Below, piece after piece: positions 33,748 through 43,072 of a stretch of DNA of 64,000 nt. Each line of letters begins with the position of its first letter. Position 1 is the stretch's first letter. The position numbers and the translations under genes were made by a program. This stretch comes from Actinomycetota bacterium (GTDB taxonomy: Bacteria > Actinomycetota > Coriobacteriia > Anaerosomatales > Anaerosomataceae), in the NCBI GenBank assembly GCA_009773565.1, contig WSXY01000005.1, positions 1 through 64,000 of the forward strand, written 5' to 3'. Under the pieces are notes generated by a model. That model was not told the DNA's origin. It saw only the letters and a program-made list of their open reading frames with translations, and made no database searches.

Positions 33748-35028
33748 ATGCCATTCTTCCTGGTTGGTCGGAGTCGGGACGATGAGTCACTGACTCTTCT
33801 CAGCACTGAAGTCTATGAAACGCGTGAACTTGCTGCGCGGGCTGTTCAGTCGATCGCCCTTAGCGGAGGAATCGATGTGGAGGCGGTCGATGTCTCGATC
33901 GCTGACCTCGGCGCTGCCGCACCCGTGGTGCTCGTTGGCCTTCCGACACTCACCCCGCCGGTCACCGATGAGGCGGCCGCAGGAGTTTGGGAGACACCGG
34001 AGTCGGATGTCGAGTCAGACGCAGAGCCTTACGAGACCGAATCCGATGTCGAAGAAGCCGAGGCGGATGTCGAAGAGGTCGCTTTTGAAGCCTCTGAATC
34101 CGATGTCGAGGAAGCCGTTCTTGAGCCGCCCGCGACGGATGTCGATGATGCGCTCGCAGAGGCGCTTGAGCGAGCCACCTCCAGCATGGAAGCTGACGGT
34201 ATCGTGCCGCCGGTCTCGGGTGGATTCTTCGCTGACCCTGAGGAAACTGCGTTCAGTTCTCCCGAAACCCCTGAAGTCGACGATTCACTCGACGAGCCGG
34301 TCGTTGAAGAGCCCCCGGTTGCGCCCGTTGAAGCGGTAGCGTTCGAGCCGTTCTTCACACCCATCGAGGTTGAGCCAGTCTTCGAGCCTGTCGAGACACC
34401 AGCATTCGAGCCGTATGCCCCCGTAGACGCGCTTCCCGAGGTCGAAGAAGAGCCCGTTCCGGCGACCAAATCGGAAGCCCTAACAGCTCCCGCGGACCAT
34501 CCTGAAGACATGACTTCGGTCATCGCCTCCTTGAGCGCACTCGGCGATCCCGCGCCGGAGCCCGTGACTGAGCCATCCGGACAGGCAACAGACGCTCCAG
34601 TCACCAACGAAGACGGCTCATGGCCGTGGCTCAATGTCGAAGACGTTGTCATTCCGAGCGTCGTCGAGGAGCTCGCTGCTTCTGTGGAGGAGGCGGCGGC
34701 TACTCCCGCGGACGAACTGATCGAGGCGCCGGAGCCTCTCGAATCTGTAGTTCCTGAGTATGTCCCGGAGCCGACGGCGGCAGTTGAAGAGCCCGTTATT
34801 GAGACGCTTGCGCCTGCGGATGACGAGTTTGTGCCGAAGCCGGTCATCATGGGCGATTACGGCAACACCACGGTCGTCCCCGAAGCACCTACCGTAGCGT
34901 ACGAACCAGCAGGCGATCTTTCCCTTGCTGATTACACGTGTTCGGACTGCATCTACTCGAACACGTGTCCCAAGGTGAACGAAAGCACCCCTGCGGAATG
35001 CGGTTCGTTCCAGTGGAAGGCTCTCTGA
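33748..35028 (+). CDS. Acidic Pro/Glu-rich protein with Cys-rich C-terminus, unknown
   Basis: This 426-residue protein starts at an ATG behind GAGGAGCAAGTA. Residues 1-70 form a compact-looking domain (FFLVGRSRDDESLTLLSTEVYETRELAARAVQS). From 75 to about 385 the chain is strongly acidic and rich in Glu, Pro, Val, Ala and Ser, likely disordered, with a short SDVEEA-type repeat near residues 86-135. The last 30 residues hold four cysteines (398, 401, 407, 418) in CSDCIYSNTC and AECGSFQW, which look like a small metal-binding or iron-sulfur module. No signal peptide or membrane segment is seen. I do not recognise the family. The domain-linker-module layout suggests a tethering or scaffold protein. 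Confidence 0.75.
   Translation: MPFFLVGRSRDDESLTLLSTEVYETRELAARAVQSIALSGGIDVEAVDVSIADLGAAAPVVLVGLPTLTPPVTDEAAAGVWETPESDVESDAEPYETESDVEEAEADVEEVAFEASESDVEEAVLEPPATDVDDALAEALERATSSMEADGIVPPVSGGFFADPEETAFSSPETPEVDDSLDEPVVEEPPVAPVEAVAFEPFFTPIEVEPVFEPVETPAFEPYAPVDALPEVEEEPVPATKSEALTAPADHPEDMTSVIASLSALGDPAPEPVTEPSGQATDAPVTNEDGSWPWLNVEDVVIPSVVEELAASVEEAAATPADELIEAPEPLESVVPEYVPEPTAAVEEPVIETLAPADDEFVPKPVIMGDYGNTTVVPEAPTVAYEPAGDLSLADYTCSDCIYSNTCPKVNESTPAECGSFQWKAL
34006..34150 (+). repeat. In-frame GATGTCGA repeat block in the acidic gene
   Basis: GATGTCGA occurs at 34006, 34045, 34065, 34102 and 34138. Two of the copies continue as GA(A/G)GAAGCC. They encode the Asp-Val-Glu/Asp core of the SDVEEA-like peptide repeats, so the acidic linker has grown at least in part by short tandem duplication. 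Confidence 0.7.
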
Positions 35029-35052
35029 CCACAAAATCTTGGTGACAGAAGC

Positions 35053-35087
35053 GACCTGCCTACCATATAGTGTAGGCAGGTCGATTT
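35053..35087 (+). terminator. 11-bp hairpin between the acidic gene and the chelatase-like gene
   Basis: GACCTGCCTAC/GTAGGCAGGTC is a perfect 11-bp stem with an 8-nt loop, followed by GATTTCTGTT. It may terminate the acidic gene. The next gene starts about 20 bp later, so it could also act on that gene's leader. Confidence 0.6.
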
Positions 35088-35106
35088 CTGTTGCAGAGGG
35101 GTGCGG

Positions 35107-37068
35107 GTGAACGCCGACCGCCGAATGTTCCCGTTTAGCGCGATCGTGGGGCAGCACGCCCTAAAGTCGGCTCTGTTGATCAACGCTGTCGATCCTCGTG
35201 TTGGAGGGGTACTCGTCAGGGGACAGAAGGGGACGGCGAAGTCCACGGCCGTTCGAGCTCTCGCCGATATTCTTCCCGAGATCGAGATCGTCGACGGCTG
35301 CGTCTACGGTTGCGACCCGCGCGATACCAGAGCCATGTGCGCCGCGTGTTCCGCGAGCGAGTCTCGCGAGACCGTGCGGCGTCGGCCTCGTCTCGTGAAC
35401 CTCCCGGTGTCGGCAACCGAGGATCGCGTCGTTGGAACGCTCGACCTTGAGCACGCTCTTAAGAGCGGCGAGCGTCGTTACGAGCCCGGCCTTCTCGCAG
35501 AGGCGAATCGCGGCATCCTGTACGTGGACGAAGTCAACTTGCTTGAAGACCATCTTGTTGACTCACTGCTCGACTCCGCAGCGAGCGGCGTCAACGTCGT
35601 TGAGCGCGAAGGCGTCCGACACGTCCATCCCGCAAGTTTCATCCTTGTGGGCACCATGAATCCTGAAGAAGGCGAACTGCGGCCCCAACTGCTTGATCGT
35701 TTCGGGCTCTGCGTTGATGTCGAGGGTATTGAGAATCCAGCCGACAGGGTCGAGGTCATGCGCCGTCGTCGGTCCTTTGAGGACGATCCCGAGGGATTCG
35801 CTCGCCAGTGGGCATCCGACGAACGGGCGCTGCAGCTCAAACTGGAGCAAGCGCAGAGGCGTCTCGCAGACCTCGAGCTTGATGACGACCTGCTGTTCCT
35901 GATCGCATCCGTGTGCTCATCGATGGGCGTCGACGGTCATCGCGCTGACCTCACGATGGCCCGCGCGGCCACATCGTTCGCACTGCTCGACGGCTGCAAT
36001 GAGGTCACGTCCGCCCATATCCGTGCGGTCGCACCGATGGTTCTCGCGCACCGCATGCGCCGCACGCCGTTCGAGGACGATCGCTTTGACGAGAACCGCC
36101 TCCAGAGCGCGCTGTCAGCTGCAGGTGCGTCCGCCGAGTCCTCGCCGTCTGCAACCGAAGGCGGACAGGCGGGTCCCGGCGACGGTGAGGTCGCGGTCCG
36201 CGGCGTCCGACTGGCTGTCGAGCAGGTCGGTACGTCCGGCGCGACTGACGACGTTCCTTCTCGTCTCGCGCTGGAGGTGGACCGGGTACGACGCTCATAT
36301 GGCGGCAAGCGCCAGGAGACGACCTCTGACGACCGTTCGGGTCGGTATGTGCGTGCCGAGCCACTGAAGCCCGGCGCACAGCGGGATATCGCATTTGACG
36401 CGACGCTCAGGGCGGCGGCTCCATTTCAGGCGACTCGAAAGAGCGAACTGGCGATCGCCCTTGAGCCCTCCGATCTCCGAAACAAAGTCCGGCGCCGCAG
36501 GGTCGGCGCTTCGATCGTCTTCTGCGTCGACGCGAGCGGTTCCATGGGTGCCGCCAACCGGATGGACGCCGCCAAGGCAGCGGTTCTCGAGCTGCTTGTG
36601 GATGCGTATCAGCGCCGCGATCGCGTAGGGGTAGTCGCCTTCCGTGGAGAAGGTGCGGAAGTCGTGCTCGCCCCGACTGCAAGTGTTGAACTCGCGCAAC
36701 TCAAACTGCGTGCGCTGCCGACCGGGGGAGCGACGCCGCTTGCACACGGACTTGTACGCTCGCTCGAGGTGCTTGAGACCGAGGCCCGTCGTAACGATGA
36801 TGTCATCCCGTGGCTGGTCCTGGTGACCGATGGTCGCGGCAACGTCGGCATCAACGGGGGACTCGGGAGCGACGACGCCAAGACGGCCGCACTTCGAATC
36901 AAAGATGCTCGCATCAACACCATCGTCATCGACACAACGGGCGTTCCCGGAGGCGGGACGGCTGCGCGAGAGATCGCCCGGACCGCAGGCGGGGAGTACA
37001 TCCGACTCGCGGCATTCAGCGCCGATACGCTTGCCGAGACGGTCAGGGAGCGGGTTTACAGCGCGTAG
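35107..37068 (+). CDS. Fused chelatase-type AAA+ ATPase (ChlI-like) and VWA domain (ChlD-like) protein
   Basis: The product has 653 residues. AGAGGG ends six bases before the GTG at 35107, so I prefer it over the GTG at 35101. The N-terminal AAA+ module has Walker A GQKGTAKST (about 39-47), a Cys cluster (VYGCDP-AMCAAC), and VDEVNLLEDH as Walker B. Residues 320-440 are a variable linker. From about 470 the VWA domain shows the MIDAS motif DASGSMG (475 on), TGGATPL and VTDGRGN. This I+D architecture drives metal insertion in Mg- and Co-chelatases with a large H/CobN subunit, which is absent here. It may serve a distant cobaltochelatase or a MoxR-like role. Confidence 0.85.
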   Translation: MNADRRMFPFSAIVGQHALKSALLINAVDPRVGGVLVRGQKGTAKSTAVRALADILPEIEIVDGCVYGCDPRDTRAMCAACSASESRETVRRRPRLVNLPVSATEDRVVGTLDLEHALKSGERRYEPGLLAEANRGILYVDEVNLLEDHLVDSLLDSAASGVNVVEREGVRHVHPASFILVGTMNPEEGELRPQLLDRFGLCVDVEGIENPADRVEVMRRRRSFEDDPEGFARQWASDERALQLKLEQAQRRLADLELDDDLLFLIASVCSSMGVDGHRADLTMARAATSFALLDGCNEVTSAHIRAVAPMVLAHRMRRTPFEDDRFDENRLQSALSAAGASAESSPSATEGGQAGPGDGEVAVRGVRLAVEQVGTSGATDDVPSRLALEVDRVRRSYGGKRQETTSDDRSGRYVRAEPLKPGAQRDIAFDATLRAAAPFQATRKSELAIALEPSDLRNKVRRRRVGASIVFCVDASGSMGAANRMDAAKAAVLELLVDAYQRRDRVGVVAFRGEGAEVVLAPTASVELAQLKLRALPTGGATPLAHGLVRSLEVLETEARRNDDVIPWLVLVTDGRGNVGINGGLGSDDAKTAALRIKDARINTIVIDTTGVPGGGTAAREIARTAGGEYIRLAAFSADTLAETVRERVYSA

Positions 37069-37069
37069 T

Positions 37070-37422
37070 CGGTGGAGTGGGCCTGTAAGCCGGATTCTGT
37101 AGTAGACGACCATCTATCTGGGACCGCCGTCGCCGACGGCCTCACGCGAGCATACCCGAGCGCCGGCCGGGCCAGCCTTAACCGCTCCTATTTGCTCTTG
37201 CTCCGGGTGGGGTTTGCCAAGCCGCCACGTTACCGTGACGCTGGTGCGCTCTTACCGCACCGTTTCAGCTTTTCCTCCGTCCAAAGACGGGGGAGTTTTC
37301 TTTTCTGTGGCACTTTCCGTCGCGTCGCCGCGCCCTGCTGTTAGCAGGCACCCTGCCCATTGGAGTCCGGACTTTCCTCACGCCTCACAAGGAAACGCGC
37401 GGCCGTCCGGCCCACTCCACCG
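37070..37422 (-). ncRNA. rnpB: RNase P RNA
   Basis: On the minus strand the RNA opens GGTGGAGTGGGCCGGACGGC and includes the CGTGAGGAAAGTCCGGACTC block after a short spacer, then the universal GAGTCCGGAC and later ACAGAATCCGGCTTAC core near its 3' end. The ends pair over 11 bp (37071-37081 with 37411-37421). Length of about 350 nt and the G-rich helices fit the bacterial type A form. It lies 60 bp downstream of glnS on the same strand and ends 2 bp from the convergent chelatase-like gene. Confidence 0.95.
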
Positions 37423-37481
37423 GGCATCATTGTAGCAGGTAGAAACGAGCGGACAGCCACCGGTGCTACTGACAGTCGCAA

Positions 37482-39173
37482 TCAGGGAGTGGTCTGCGCT
37501 TGGGCCTTCGCCCAGGAGTCTTTGAGTGTGAGCGTCCGGTTGAAGACGGGCGCTCCGGCTGTCGATTCGGGATCGACACAGAAGTAGCCGAGTCGCTCAA
37601 ACTGAACCGTCTCGCCAACCGTCGCGTCCGCAAGAACGGGTTCGACCAGGCACCCCTCAAGAACGGTCTCGGATTCGGGGTTCAGATCGTCGAACAGATC
37701 GCGTCCTTCGGATCCCGGGAACGGGCTCGCGAAGAGGTGGTCGTAGAGTCGAACCTCGGCGGGCACGGCATGCCCGGCCGAAAGCCAGTGCAGCGTCCCT
37801 TTGGGTCGACGATCGTCGGGAGCGGCGCCGCCGCGTGTGGCGGGATCGTAGGTGCACCGGAGTTCGATCACGTCGCCATCTGCGTCCTTCACGACGTCGG
37901 TACACGTCACGAAGTACGCCGAGCGCAGTCTCACTTCACGACCCGGGGCGAGACGGAAGAACTTCTTTGGTGCGTCTTCCATGAAGTCCTCGCGCTCGAT
38001 CCACAGCTCGCGAGAGAACGGCACCTTCCGGGTCCCCGCGGACGGGTCCTCCGGATTGTTCATGACGTCCATTTCCTCGACCTGTCCCGCGGGGTAGTTC
38101 TCGATAACGACCTTGAGCGGGTTGAGGACCGCGAACCTTCTCAGCGCCGTGCGATTGAGGACGCCGCGCACCGCGTGCTCAAGCATCTCAATCTCGACCA
38201 CGCTGTCGCCCCGAGCCACACCGATCATCGCTGCAAAGTCTCGGATTCCCTCGGCAGGGAAGCCGCGGCGCTGGATGCCGGTAAGCGTAGGCATGCGCGG
38301 GTCGTCCCAACCGCGAACGTACCCGTCTTTGACAAGGCGCAGGAGCACCCGCTTTGAGAGGACCGTGTGCGTGAGGTTCAGACGGGCGAACTCGTACTGG
38401 TGCGGCTTCGAAGGAACCGGGAGGTTCTCGATGAACCAGTCGTAAAGCGGCCGATGATCCTGGAACTCGAGGGTGCAGATCGAGTGTGTGATGCCCTCGA
38501 TTGCGTCAGACTGGCCGTGCGCGAAGTCGTACGACGGGTAGATGCACCACGCATCGCCCGTGCGCGGATGCGCAACGTGCAGGATCCGGTAGATCACCGG
38601 GTCACGGAAGTTGATGTTGCCCGAAGCCATATCGATCTTGGCACGCACGACGCGCGCACCGTCCGGGAACTCGCCCGCACGCATACGCGCGAACAGATTG
38701 AGGTTCTCCTCGATGGTGCGACCTCGCCAGGGGCTCTCGCGGCCCGGCTCGGTGAGTGTGCCGCGGTATTCGCGGATCTCATCGGCAGACAGGTCATCCA
38801 CGTACGCCTTGCCCTGACCGATGAGGTCTACGGCCCATGCGTAGAGCTGCTCGAAGTAGTCAGACGCGTAGTAGAGATGCTCGCCCCAGTTAAAACCGAG
38901 CCAGCGCACATCGGCCTCGATGGCGTCGATGTACTCCTGCTCCTCTTTAACGGGGTTCGTGTCATCGAACCTGAGATGGCAGCGCCCCGAGAACTCGGCC
39001 GCGATGCCGAAGTTGAGGCAGATGGATTTCGCGTGTCCGATGTGGAGGTAGCCGTTCGGCTCCGGAGGAAAGCGCGTGACGACCCCGCTCGCACGGCCGT
39101 CGCGCAGGTCGGCGGCGACGATGTCGCGGACGAAATCGCTCTTCTCAGATGTAGGTGCGGAATGTGTGTCCAT
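37482..39173 (-). CDS. glnS: Glutaminyl-tRNA synthetase
   Basis: This 563-residue class I synthetase charges tRNA-Gln directly with glutamine. The HIGH motif is [35 protein letters not shown], and the KMSKS-equivalent VLSKR in [13 protein letters not shown], follow, then the two beta-barrel anticodon-binding domains of GlnRS. FPPEPNG (rather than APSPTG of GluRS) and the tight DTNP block separate it from gltX. I use the ATG at 39173. An ATG at 39191 would add six residues, and neither has a clear ribosome site. Many actinobacteria lack GlnRS and use GatCAB transamidation, so its presence is notable. Confidence 0.95.
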   Translation of the reverse strand: MDTHSAPTSEKSDFVRDIVAADLRDGRASGVVTRFPPEPNGYLHIGHAKSICLNFGIAAEFSGRCHLRFDDTNPVKEEQEYIDAIEADVRWLGFNWGEHLYYASDYFEQLYAWAVDLIGQGKAYVDDLSADEIREYRGTLTEPGRESPWRGRTIEENLNLFARMRAGEFPDGARVVRAKIDMASGNINFRDPVIYRILHVAHPRTGDAWCIYPSYDFAHGQSDAIEGITHSICTLEFQDHRPLYDWFIENLPVPSKPHQYEFARLNLTHTVLSKRVLLRLVKDGYVRGWDDPRMPTLTGIQRRGFPAEGIRDFAAMIGVARGDSVVEIEMLEHAVRGVLNRTALRRFAVLNPLKVVIENYPAGQVEEMDVMNNPEDPSAGTRKVPFSRELWIEREDFMEDAPKKFFRLAPGREVRLRSAYFVTCTDVVKDADGDVIELRCTYDPATRGGAAPDDRRPKGTLHWLSAGHAVPAEVRLYDHLFASPFPGSEGRDLFDDLNPESETVLEGCLVEPVLADATVGETVQFERLGYFCVDPESTAGAPVFNRTLTLKDSWAKAQAQTTP

Positions 39174-39228
39174 GGTGGTCGAGGATAGCATAAAGCGTGG
39201 TCAAAACCGGCCGACTGGGCCGGAATAC

Positions 39229-39268
39229 AAGCACCCCCTGCAACGATTGCTGCAGGGGGTGCTTTGAG
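39229..39268 (-). terminator. Strong hairpin terminator after the tRNA genes
   Basis: A perfect 14-bp stem (39229-39242 with 39251-39264) closes an 8-nt loop. On the minus strand it follows the tRNA-Glu 3' end and separates the tRNA transcript from glnS. Confidence 0.85.
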
Positions 39269-39272
39269 TTGC

Positions 39273-39348
39273 TGGTAGCCCGTACGGGATTCGAACCCGT
39301 GATCTCCGCCTTGAGAGGGCGGTGTCCTAACCGCTAGACGAACGGGCC
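39273..39348 (-). tRNA. tRNA-Glu (CTC)
   Basis: The 76-nt tRNA includes an encoded CCA. The acceptor stem GGCCCGT/ACGGGCT has a G-U end pair, the D arm contains AGCGGTTAGGA, the anticodon stem CCGCC/GGCGG holds loop CTCTCAA with anticodon CTC, and the T arm has GGGTTCGAATCCC. It reads GAG, the common Glu codon of a high-GC genome. Confidence 0.96.
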
Positions 39349-39353
39349 GTGCT

Positions 39354-39429
39354 TGGCTGGGGTGCTAGGGCTCGAACCTAGACTCTTCGGAACCAGAATC
39401 CGACGTGTTGCCAGTTACACCACACCCCA
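39354..39429 (-). tRNA. tRNA-Gln (CTG)
   Basis: The 76-nt tRNA has an encoded CCA. The acceptor TGGGGTG/CACCCCA begins with the U1-A72 pair typical of bacterial tRNA-Gln, with discriminator G73. The anticodon stem TCGGA/TCCGA closes loop TTCTGGT with anticodon CTG. The T arm is CTAGGTTCGAGCCCTAG. It lies 5 nt from tRNA-Glu and between the two synthetase genes for these amino acids. Confidence 0.96.
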
Positions 39430-39502
39430 GTATGCGCATGCGCTGCCTGGGCGCGAAACGGTATGCTACCTGCGGCTCGGGGCAGTGTCAACTCGGATCG
39501 TG

Positions 39503-40972
39503 CTACTCGACGGCATATTTCCTCGCCACATCGATTCTCGCGAGAGTCTGCTCTCGGCCGAGGAGCTCCAGCACTTCGAAGAGTGGGGGACTGACGGTCG
39601 TTCCGCTCACAGCTACGCGCACGGCCTGGAAGACGACCTTAGGTTTGACGCCCACGCGTTCGGGCACTTCACGCAGCGCTGCCTCGATGGTTGCCGCGTC
39701 GAAGGCCGACAGTCCGGCGAGCGTCTCGCGACATGCGTCGAGCGCCACGCCCGCACCCTCTTTGCCGAGCACTTTCGCCAACGCGGATTCCTCGATGACG
39801 ACCGTATCGGCGAACAGGAACCCGACCATGGGAACCACTTCATCGAGTCGCTTCACGCGCTCCGAGATGAGGGGAGCAAGCCTGAGGAGCCAGTCGCGCC
39901 GAGTGGATACTTCTTCTGGCGAGAGGAATCCAGCCGCCTGCAAGTAGGGGACCATCTGGTCAACGAGCGTCTGGGCCGACATCTCCCGGACGTAGACGCC
40001 GTTCAGCCACTCGAGCTTCTCATCATCAAAGATGGCAGGGTTTCGCGAGACGCGATCGAGCGAGAAGTTCTCCGCGAGCGTCTCACGCGAAAACACGGTC
40101 GTCTCGCCGTCAAGCGACCAACCGAGCAGCGCCAGGTAGTTCATGACTGCCTCGGGGAGGAATCCCTGGTCGCGATATGACTCAACTGAGGTGGCACCGT
40201 GCCGCTTGGAGAGACGCTTGCCGTCAGCACCGAGGATCATCGACAGGTGCGCGAAGACCGGTACCGGCTCGCCGAGTGCCTCGTAGATGAGAATCTGCTT
40301 GGGCGTATTCGAGAGATGGTCGTCGCCTCGGATGACGTGGGTGATCGCCATCGTCACGTCATCGACCGTGACGGCGAAGTTGTACGTGGCGGTGCCATCC
40401 GTGCGGACGAGCACGAGGTCATCAACGGCATCGACCGGGAATGACACCTCACCGCGAACCGCATCAGGAAAGACGATGTCGCCGCGCTGCTCGGGTACCT
40501 TCAGGCGCCAGACATGCGGCTCACCGGCGGCGATGCGTGCAGCGGCCGTGTCGGCATCGATCGAGCGGCAGGTGCGGTCGTAGCCCGCGAAACCGCCCTG
40601 GATGCGGCCGGCCTCACGCTTGATCTCAAGGTCCGCCGACGTGCAGAAGCACGGATATGAGGCGCCGGCGGTCTTGAGCCGCTCAAGCGCGTCCGCGTAA
40701 CTGGCGAAACGCTGCGTCTGGAAGTAGGGACCGTACTCGCCGCCAACAACGGGGCCCTCGTTATAGTCGAGACCAAGCCACTCCATGGCTCGAAGGATCG
40801 CCTGGGTGTTCTCCTCGGTCGAGCGTTCGGGATCTGTGTCCTCGATACGCAAGATGAAAGTGCCGCCATGACGGCGGGCGAACGCCCAGTTGTAGATCGC
40901 GGTCCGGGCCCCGCCGATATGGAGGTGGCCCGTCGGACTCGGGGCAAAACGAACGCGAACGTGCTCGGACAC
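39503..40972 (-). CDS. gltX: Glutamyl-tRNA synthetase
   Basis: The product has 489 residues. The HIGH motif is PSPTGHLHIGGART, followed by FILRIEDTDPERS, FAHLSMILGADGKRLSKRHGA containing the KRLSKRHG form of KMSKS, and the alpha-helical anticodon-binding C-terminal domain of GluRS. With glnS present nearby it is probably a discriminating enzyme that charges tRNA-Glu only. The GTG start follows GGAAGGAGTCTC. The psiE-like gene lies 18 bp upstream on the same strand, and the tRNA pair follows 74 bp downstream. Confidence 0.95.
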   Translation of the reverse strand: MSEHVRVRFAPSPTGHLHIGGARTAIYNWAFARRHGGTFILRIEDTDPERSTEENTQAILRAMEWLGLDYNEGPVVGGEYGPYFQTQRFASYADALERLKTAGASYPCFCTSADLEIKREAGRIQGGFAGYDRTCRSIDADTAAARIAAGEPHVWRLKVPEQRGDIVFPDAVRGEVSFPVDAVDDLVLVRTDGTATYNFAVTVDDVTMAITHVIRGDDHLSNTPKQILIYEALGEPVPVFAHLSMILGADGKRLSKRHGATSVESYRDQGFLPEAVMNYLALLGWSLDGETTVFSRETLAENFSLDRVSRNPAIFDDEKLEWLNGVYVREMSAQTLVDQMVPYLQAAGFLSPEEVSTRRDWLLRLAPLISERVKRLDEVVPMVGFLFADTVVIEESALAKVLGKEGAGVALDACRETLAGLSAFDAATIEAALREVPERVGVKPKVVFQAVRVAVSGTTVSPPLFEVLELLGREQTLARIDVARKYAVE

Positions 40973-40990
40973 GAGACTCCTTCCGGAGTG

Positions 40991-41428
40991 TTAGGCGATC
41001 TGGTCGGTCGCGGCTTCGCCCTCGCAGATACCGGAGCGGCGCAGCAGGTACCACGTGAAGCCGACGGCAACGATAAGCAGCGCGAGTGCCCCGGCCTTCA
41101 TGAGGATGTACTGGGCGTCACCGGCCGTCTCGAAGATGACCAGCTTACGAACGACAGCCACAAGTCCGGCTTCCATGACGGTGGCAATGACGTTCCGGCG
41201 CTCCATGTACGCGAGAGCAATGCTGAACAGTTCGATGACGATGAACACGACGAGAACCGAGTCGAGTACTCGCAGGATTGAATCAGGTGTGAGGTAACCC
41301 TTCTCGGATATTGCGTTGTAGAGCTCGACGACAAGATCGATTGCGCCGAGCGCCGCAATCACGATGAGCAGAACGGCAATTGCACGTTCTATTAGTTCGA
41401 CAGCCTGATGCATGAGCTTGGTGAACAC
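40991..41428 (-). CDS. PsiE-family phosphate-starvation-inducible membrane protein
   Basis: The product has 145 residues, with four hydrophobic segments (about 15-38, 60-80, 88-105, 112-130), and AYMERRNVIATVMEAGLVAVVRKLVI, typical of the PsiE family. The GTG start is preceded by AAGGAGGGGCAGC. The function of PsiE is not established. Genes of this family respond to phosphate starvation in Escherichia coli, but no Pho box is obvious here. It is the first gene of a minus-strand run that continues into gltX. Confidence 0.8.
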   Translation of the reverse strand: MFTKLMHQAVELIERAIAVLLIVIAALGAIDLVVELYNAISEKGYLTPDSILRVLDSVLVVFIVIELFSIALAYMERRNVIATVMEAGLVAVVRKLVIFETAGDAQYILMKAGALALLIVAVGFTWYLLRRSGICEGEAATDQIA

Positions 41429-41520
41429 GCTGCCCCTCCTTGGGGTTGGTTACGTGACACCATGATAACAGCCCCGACCCGCCCCTCAATCACGACCAGG
41501 CACCGCGATGACGACCACGG

Positions 41521-41549
41521 TTGTGTGCTGGTACGGCGCGTGCTATCTT
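41521..41549 (+). promoter_or_regulatory. metK promoter
   Basis: TTGTGT and TATCTT are separated by 17 bp. Predicted transcription start lies a few bases before the SAM aptamer, as expected for a riboswitch-led transcript. Confidence 0.6.
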
Positions 41550-41557
41550 CCTGTGGA

Positions 41558-41691
41558 CTCATCACGAGGTGGCGACGCGAGAGCGGCGCTACAGAGGGCC
41601 TAGGGATCGCACCCGTTGAAGCCCCGGCAACCGAGGTCGAAAAAGACACACGGTGCCACGTTGCGACAGGCGAACGTGCCTGGCAGATGAG
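41558..41691 (+). promoter_or_regulatory. SAM-I riboswitch (S-box)
   Basis: The outer stem pairs CTCATC with GATGAG. Between them are ACGAGGTGG, the kink-turn region, GCACCCGTTGAAGCC, CCGGCAACC and CGGTGCCACGTTGCGACAGG, in consensus order. The leader of about 120 nt between aptamer and metK contains further pairing blocks that could form a terminator or sequester the AAGGAGG ribosome site. SAM binding should reduce metK expression. Confidence 0.93.
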
Positions 41692-41810
41692 GGAAGATCG
41701 GCGTGCACGCGCCTACCGTCCCTTGTCGATTACCGGCAGGGGATTTCCGTTGTTCCCACCGGCGTCATGACGGAGTGCGGGTCCAGTGCCCGTACAGATA
41801 AGGAGGATCT

Positions 41811-43055
41811 ATGTCACGCGACTATGTGTTCACTTCCGAATCTGTCACTGAGGGTCATCCAGACAAGATGTGCGACCAGATATCGGATGCCGTTCTCGAT
41901 GCGATTCTGAGCCGTGAAGCGGAGCTTGAAGCCGAGGGCTACGTCACCGACAAGGGCGTCAAGGCTTCGCTTGAGAACGTCCGTGTTGCCTGCGAGACCA
42001 TGACGACCACCGGTCTCATCGTCGTCGCTGGCGAGATCCGCACCCGCGCGTACGTGGACATCCCCACGATCGTTCGCGACACCGTCAAGGACATCGGCTA
42101 CACCCGGGCCAAGTACGGTTTCGACTACGAGACCTGCGGCGTCATCACTGCTATCCACGAGCAGAGCGCGGATATCGCGATGGGCGTGGACGAGGCACTT
42201 GAGGCCAAGAAGGGCGACACCGACCCGCTCGACCTCATCGGCGCCGGCGACCAGGGCATGATGTTCGGCTACGCGTGTAACGAGACCTCGCAGTACATGC
42301 CGATGCCGATCTACCTCGCCCACCGGCTCGCAGAACGCCTTACCGCGGTTCGTAAGGCCGAGGTACTCGACTATCTGCGTCCTGACGGCAAGACCCAGGT
42401 CACCGTCCGTTATGTCGACGGCAAGCCTGTTGCGGTCGACAAGATCCTCATCTCGTCGCAGCACGCAGAAGGCGTTGATATCGAGGCGCTCATGCGGCCT
42501 GACTTCATCGAGCACATCATCTCACCGGTGCTGTCACTCGAAGGTATCGAGTGGGAGGGTGCCGACATCTACATCAACCCGACCGGGCGTTTCGTCATCG
42601 GTGGCCCTATGGGCGACTCGGGTCTGACCGGTCGCAAGATCATCGTCGATACCTACGGAGGTATGGGTCGCCACGGTGGCGGCGCGTTCTCCGGCAAGGA
42701 CTGCACCAAAGTCGACCGCTCGGCCGCGTATGCCGCGCGTTGGGTCGCGAAGAACGTCGTCGCGGCCGGTCTCGCAGACCGCTGCGAGCTCGAGCTTGCA
42801 TACGCCATCGGCGTCGCACACCCGCTTTCGATCACGGTCGAGACGTTCGGCACCGAGAAGGTAGCTATCGAGAAGATCGAAGCCGCCATCGGTTCCGTCT
42901 TCGACCTGCGCCCGGGCGCGATCATCCGCGATCTCGACCTCCGTCGTCCGATCTACCGCAAGACCGCGGCATACGGTCACTTCGGTCGCGATGACGCTGC
43001 ATTCACCTGGGAGCGCCTCGACAGAGTCGACGCGCTGCTGGCGGCCGTCGAGTAG
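41811..43055 (+). CDS. metK: S-adenosylmethionine synthetase
   Basis: The product has 414 residues. Signatures are [21 protein letters not shown] (N-terminal metal/ATP site), [12 protein letters not shown], and [16 protein letters not shown] (P-loop-like). It forms SAM from methionine and ATP. The ATG follows ATAAGGAGGATCT. The product is the ligand of the upstream riboswitch, a direct feedback loop. A strong terminator follows the gene. Confidence 0.97.
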   Translation: MSRDYVFTSESVTEGHPDKMCDQISDAVLDAILSREAELEAEGYVTDKGVKASLENVRVACETMTTTGLIVVAGEIRTRAYVDIPTIVRDTVKDIGYTRAKYGFDYETCGVITAIHEQSADIAMGVDEALEAKKGDTDPLDLIGAGDQGMMFGYACNETSQYMPMPIYLAHRLAERLTAVRKAEVLDYLRPDGKTQVTVRYVDGKPVAVDKILISSQHAEGVDIEALMRPDFIEHIISPVLSLEGIEWEGADIYINPTGRFVIGGPMGDSGLTGRKIIVDTYGGMGRHGGGAFSGKDCTKVDRSAAYAARWVAKNVVAAGLADRCELELAYAIGVAHPLSITVETFGTEKVAIEKIEAAIGSVFDLRPGAIIRDLDLRRPIYRKTAAYGHFGRDDAAFTWERLDRVDALLAAVE

Positions 43056-43072
43056 GCGGATCGACACACACG

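Noticed and set aside
38367-39188. 273-codon frame on the plus strand across glnS
   Set aside because: It is antisense to a clear GlnRS gene and rich in Arg/Val as expected for a shadow frame in GC-rich DNA.
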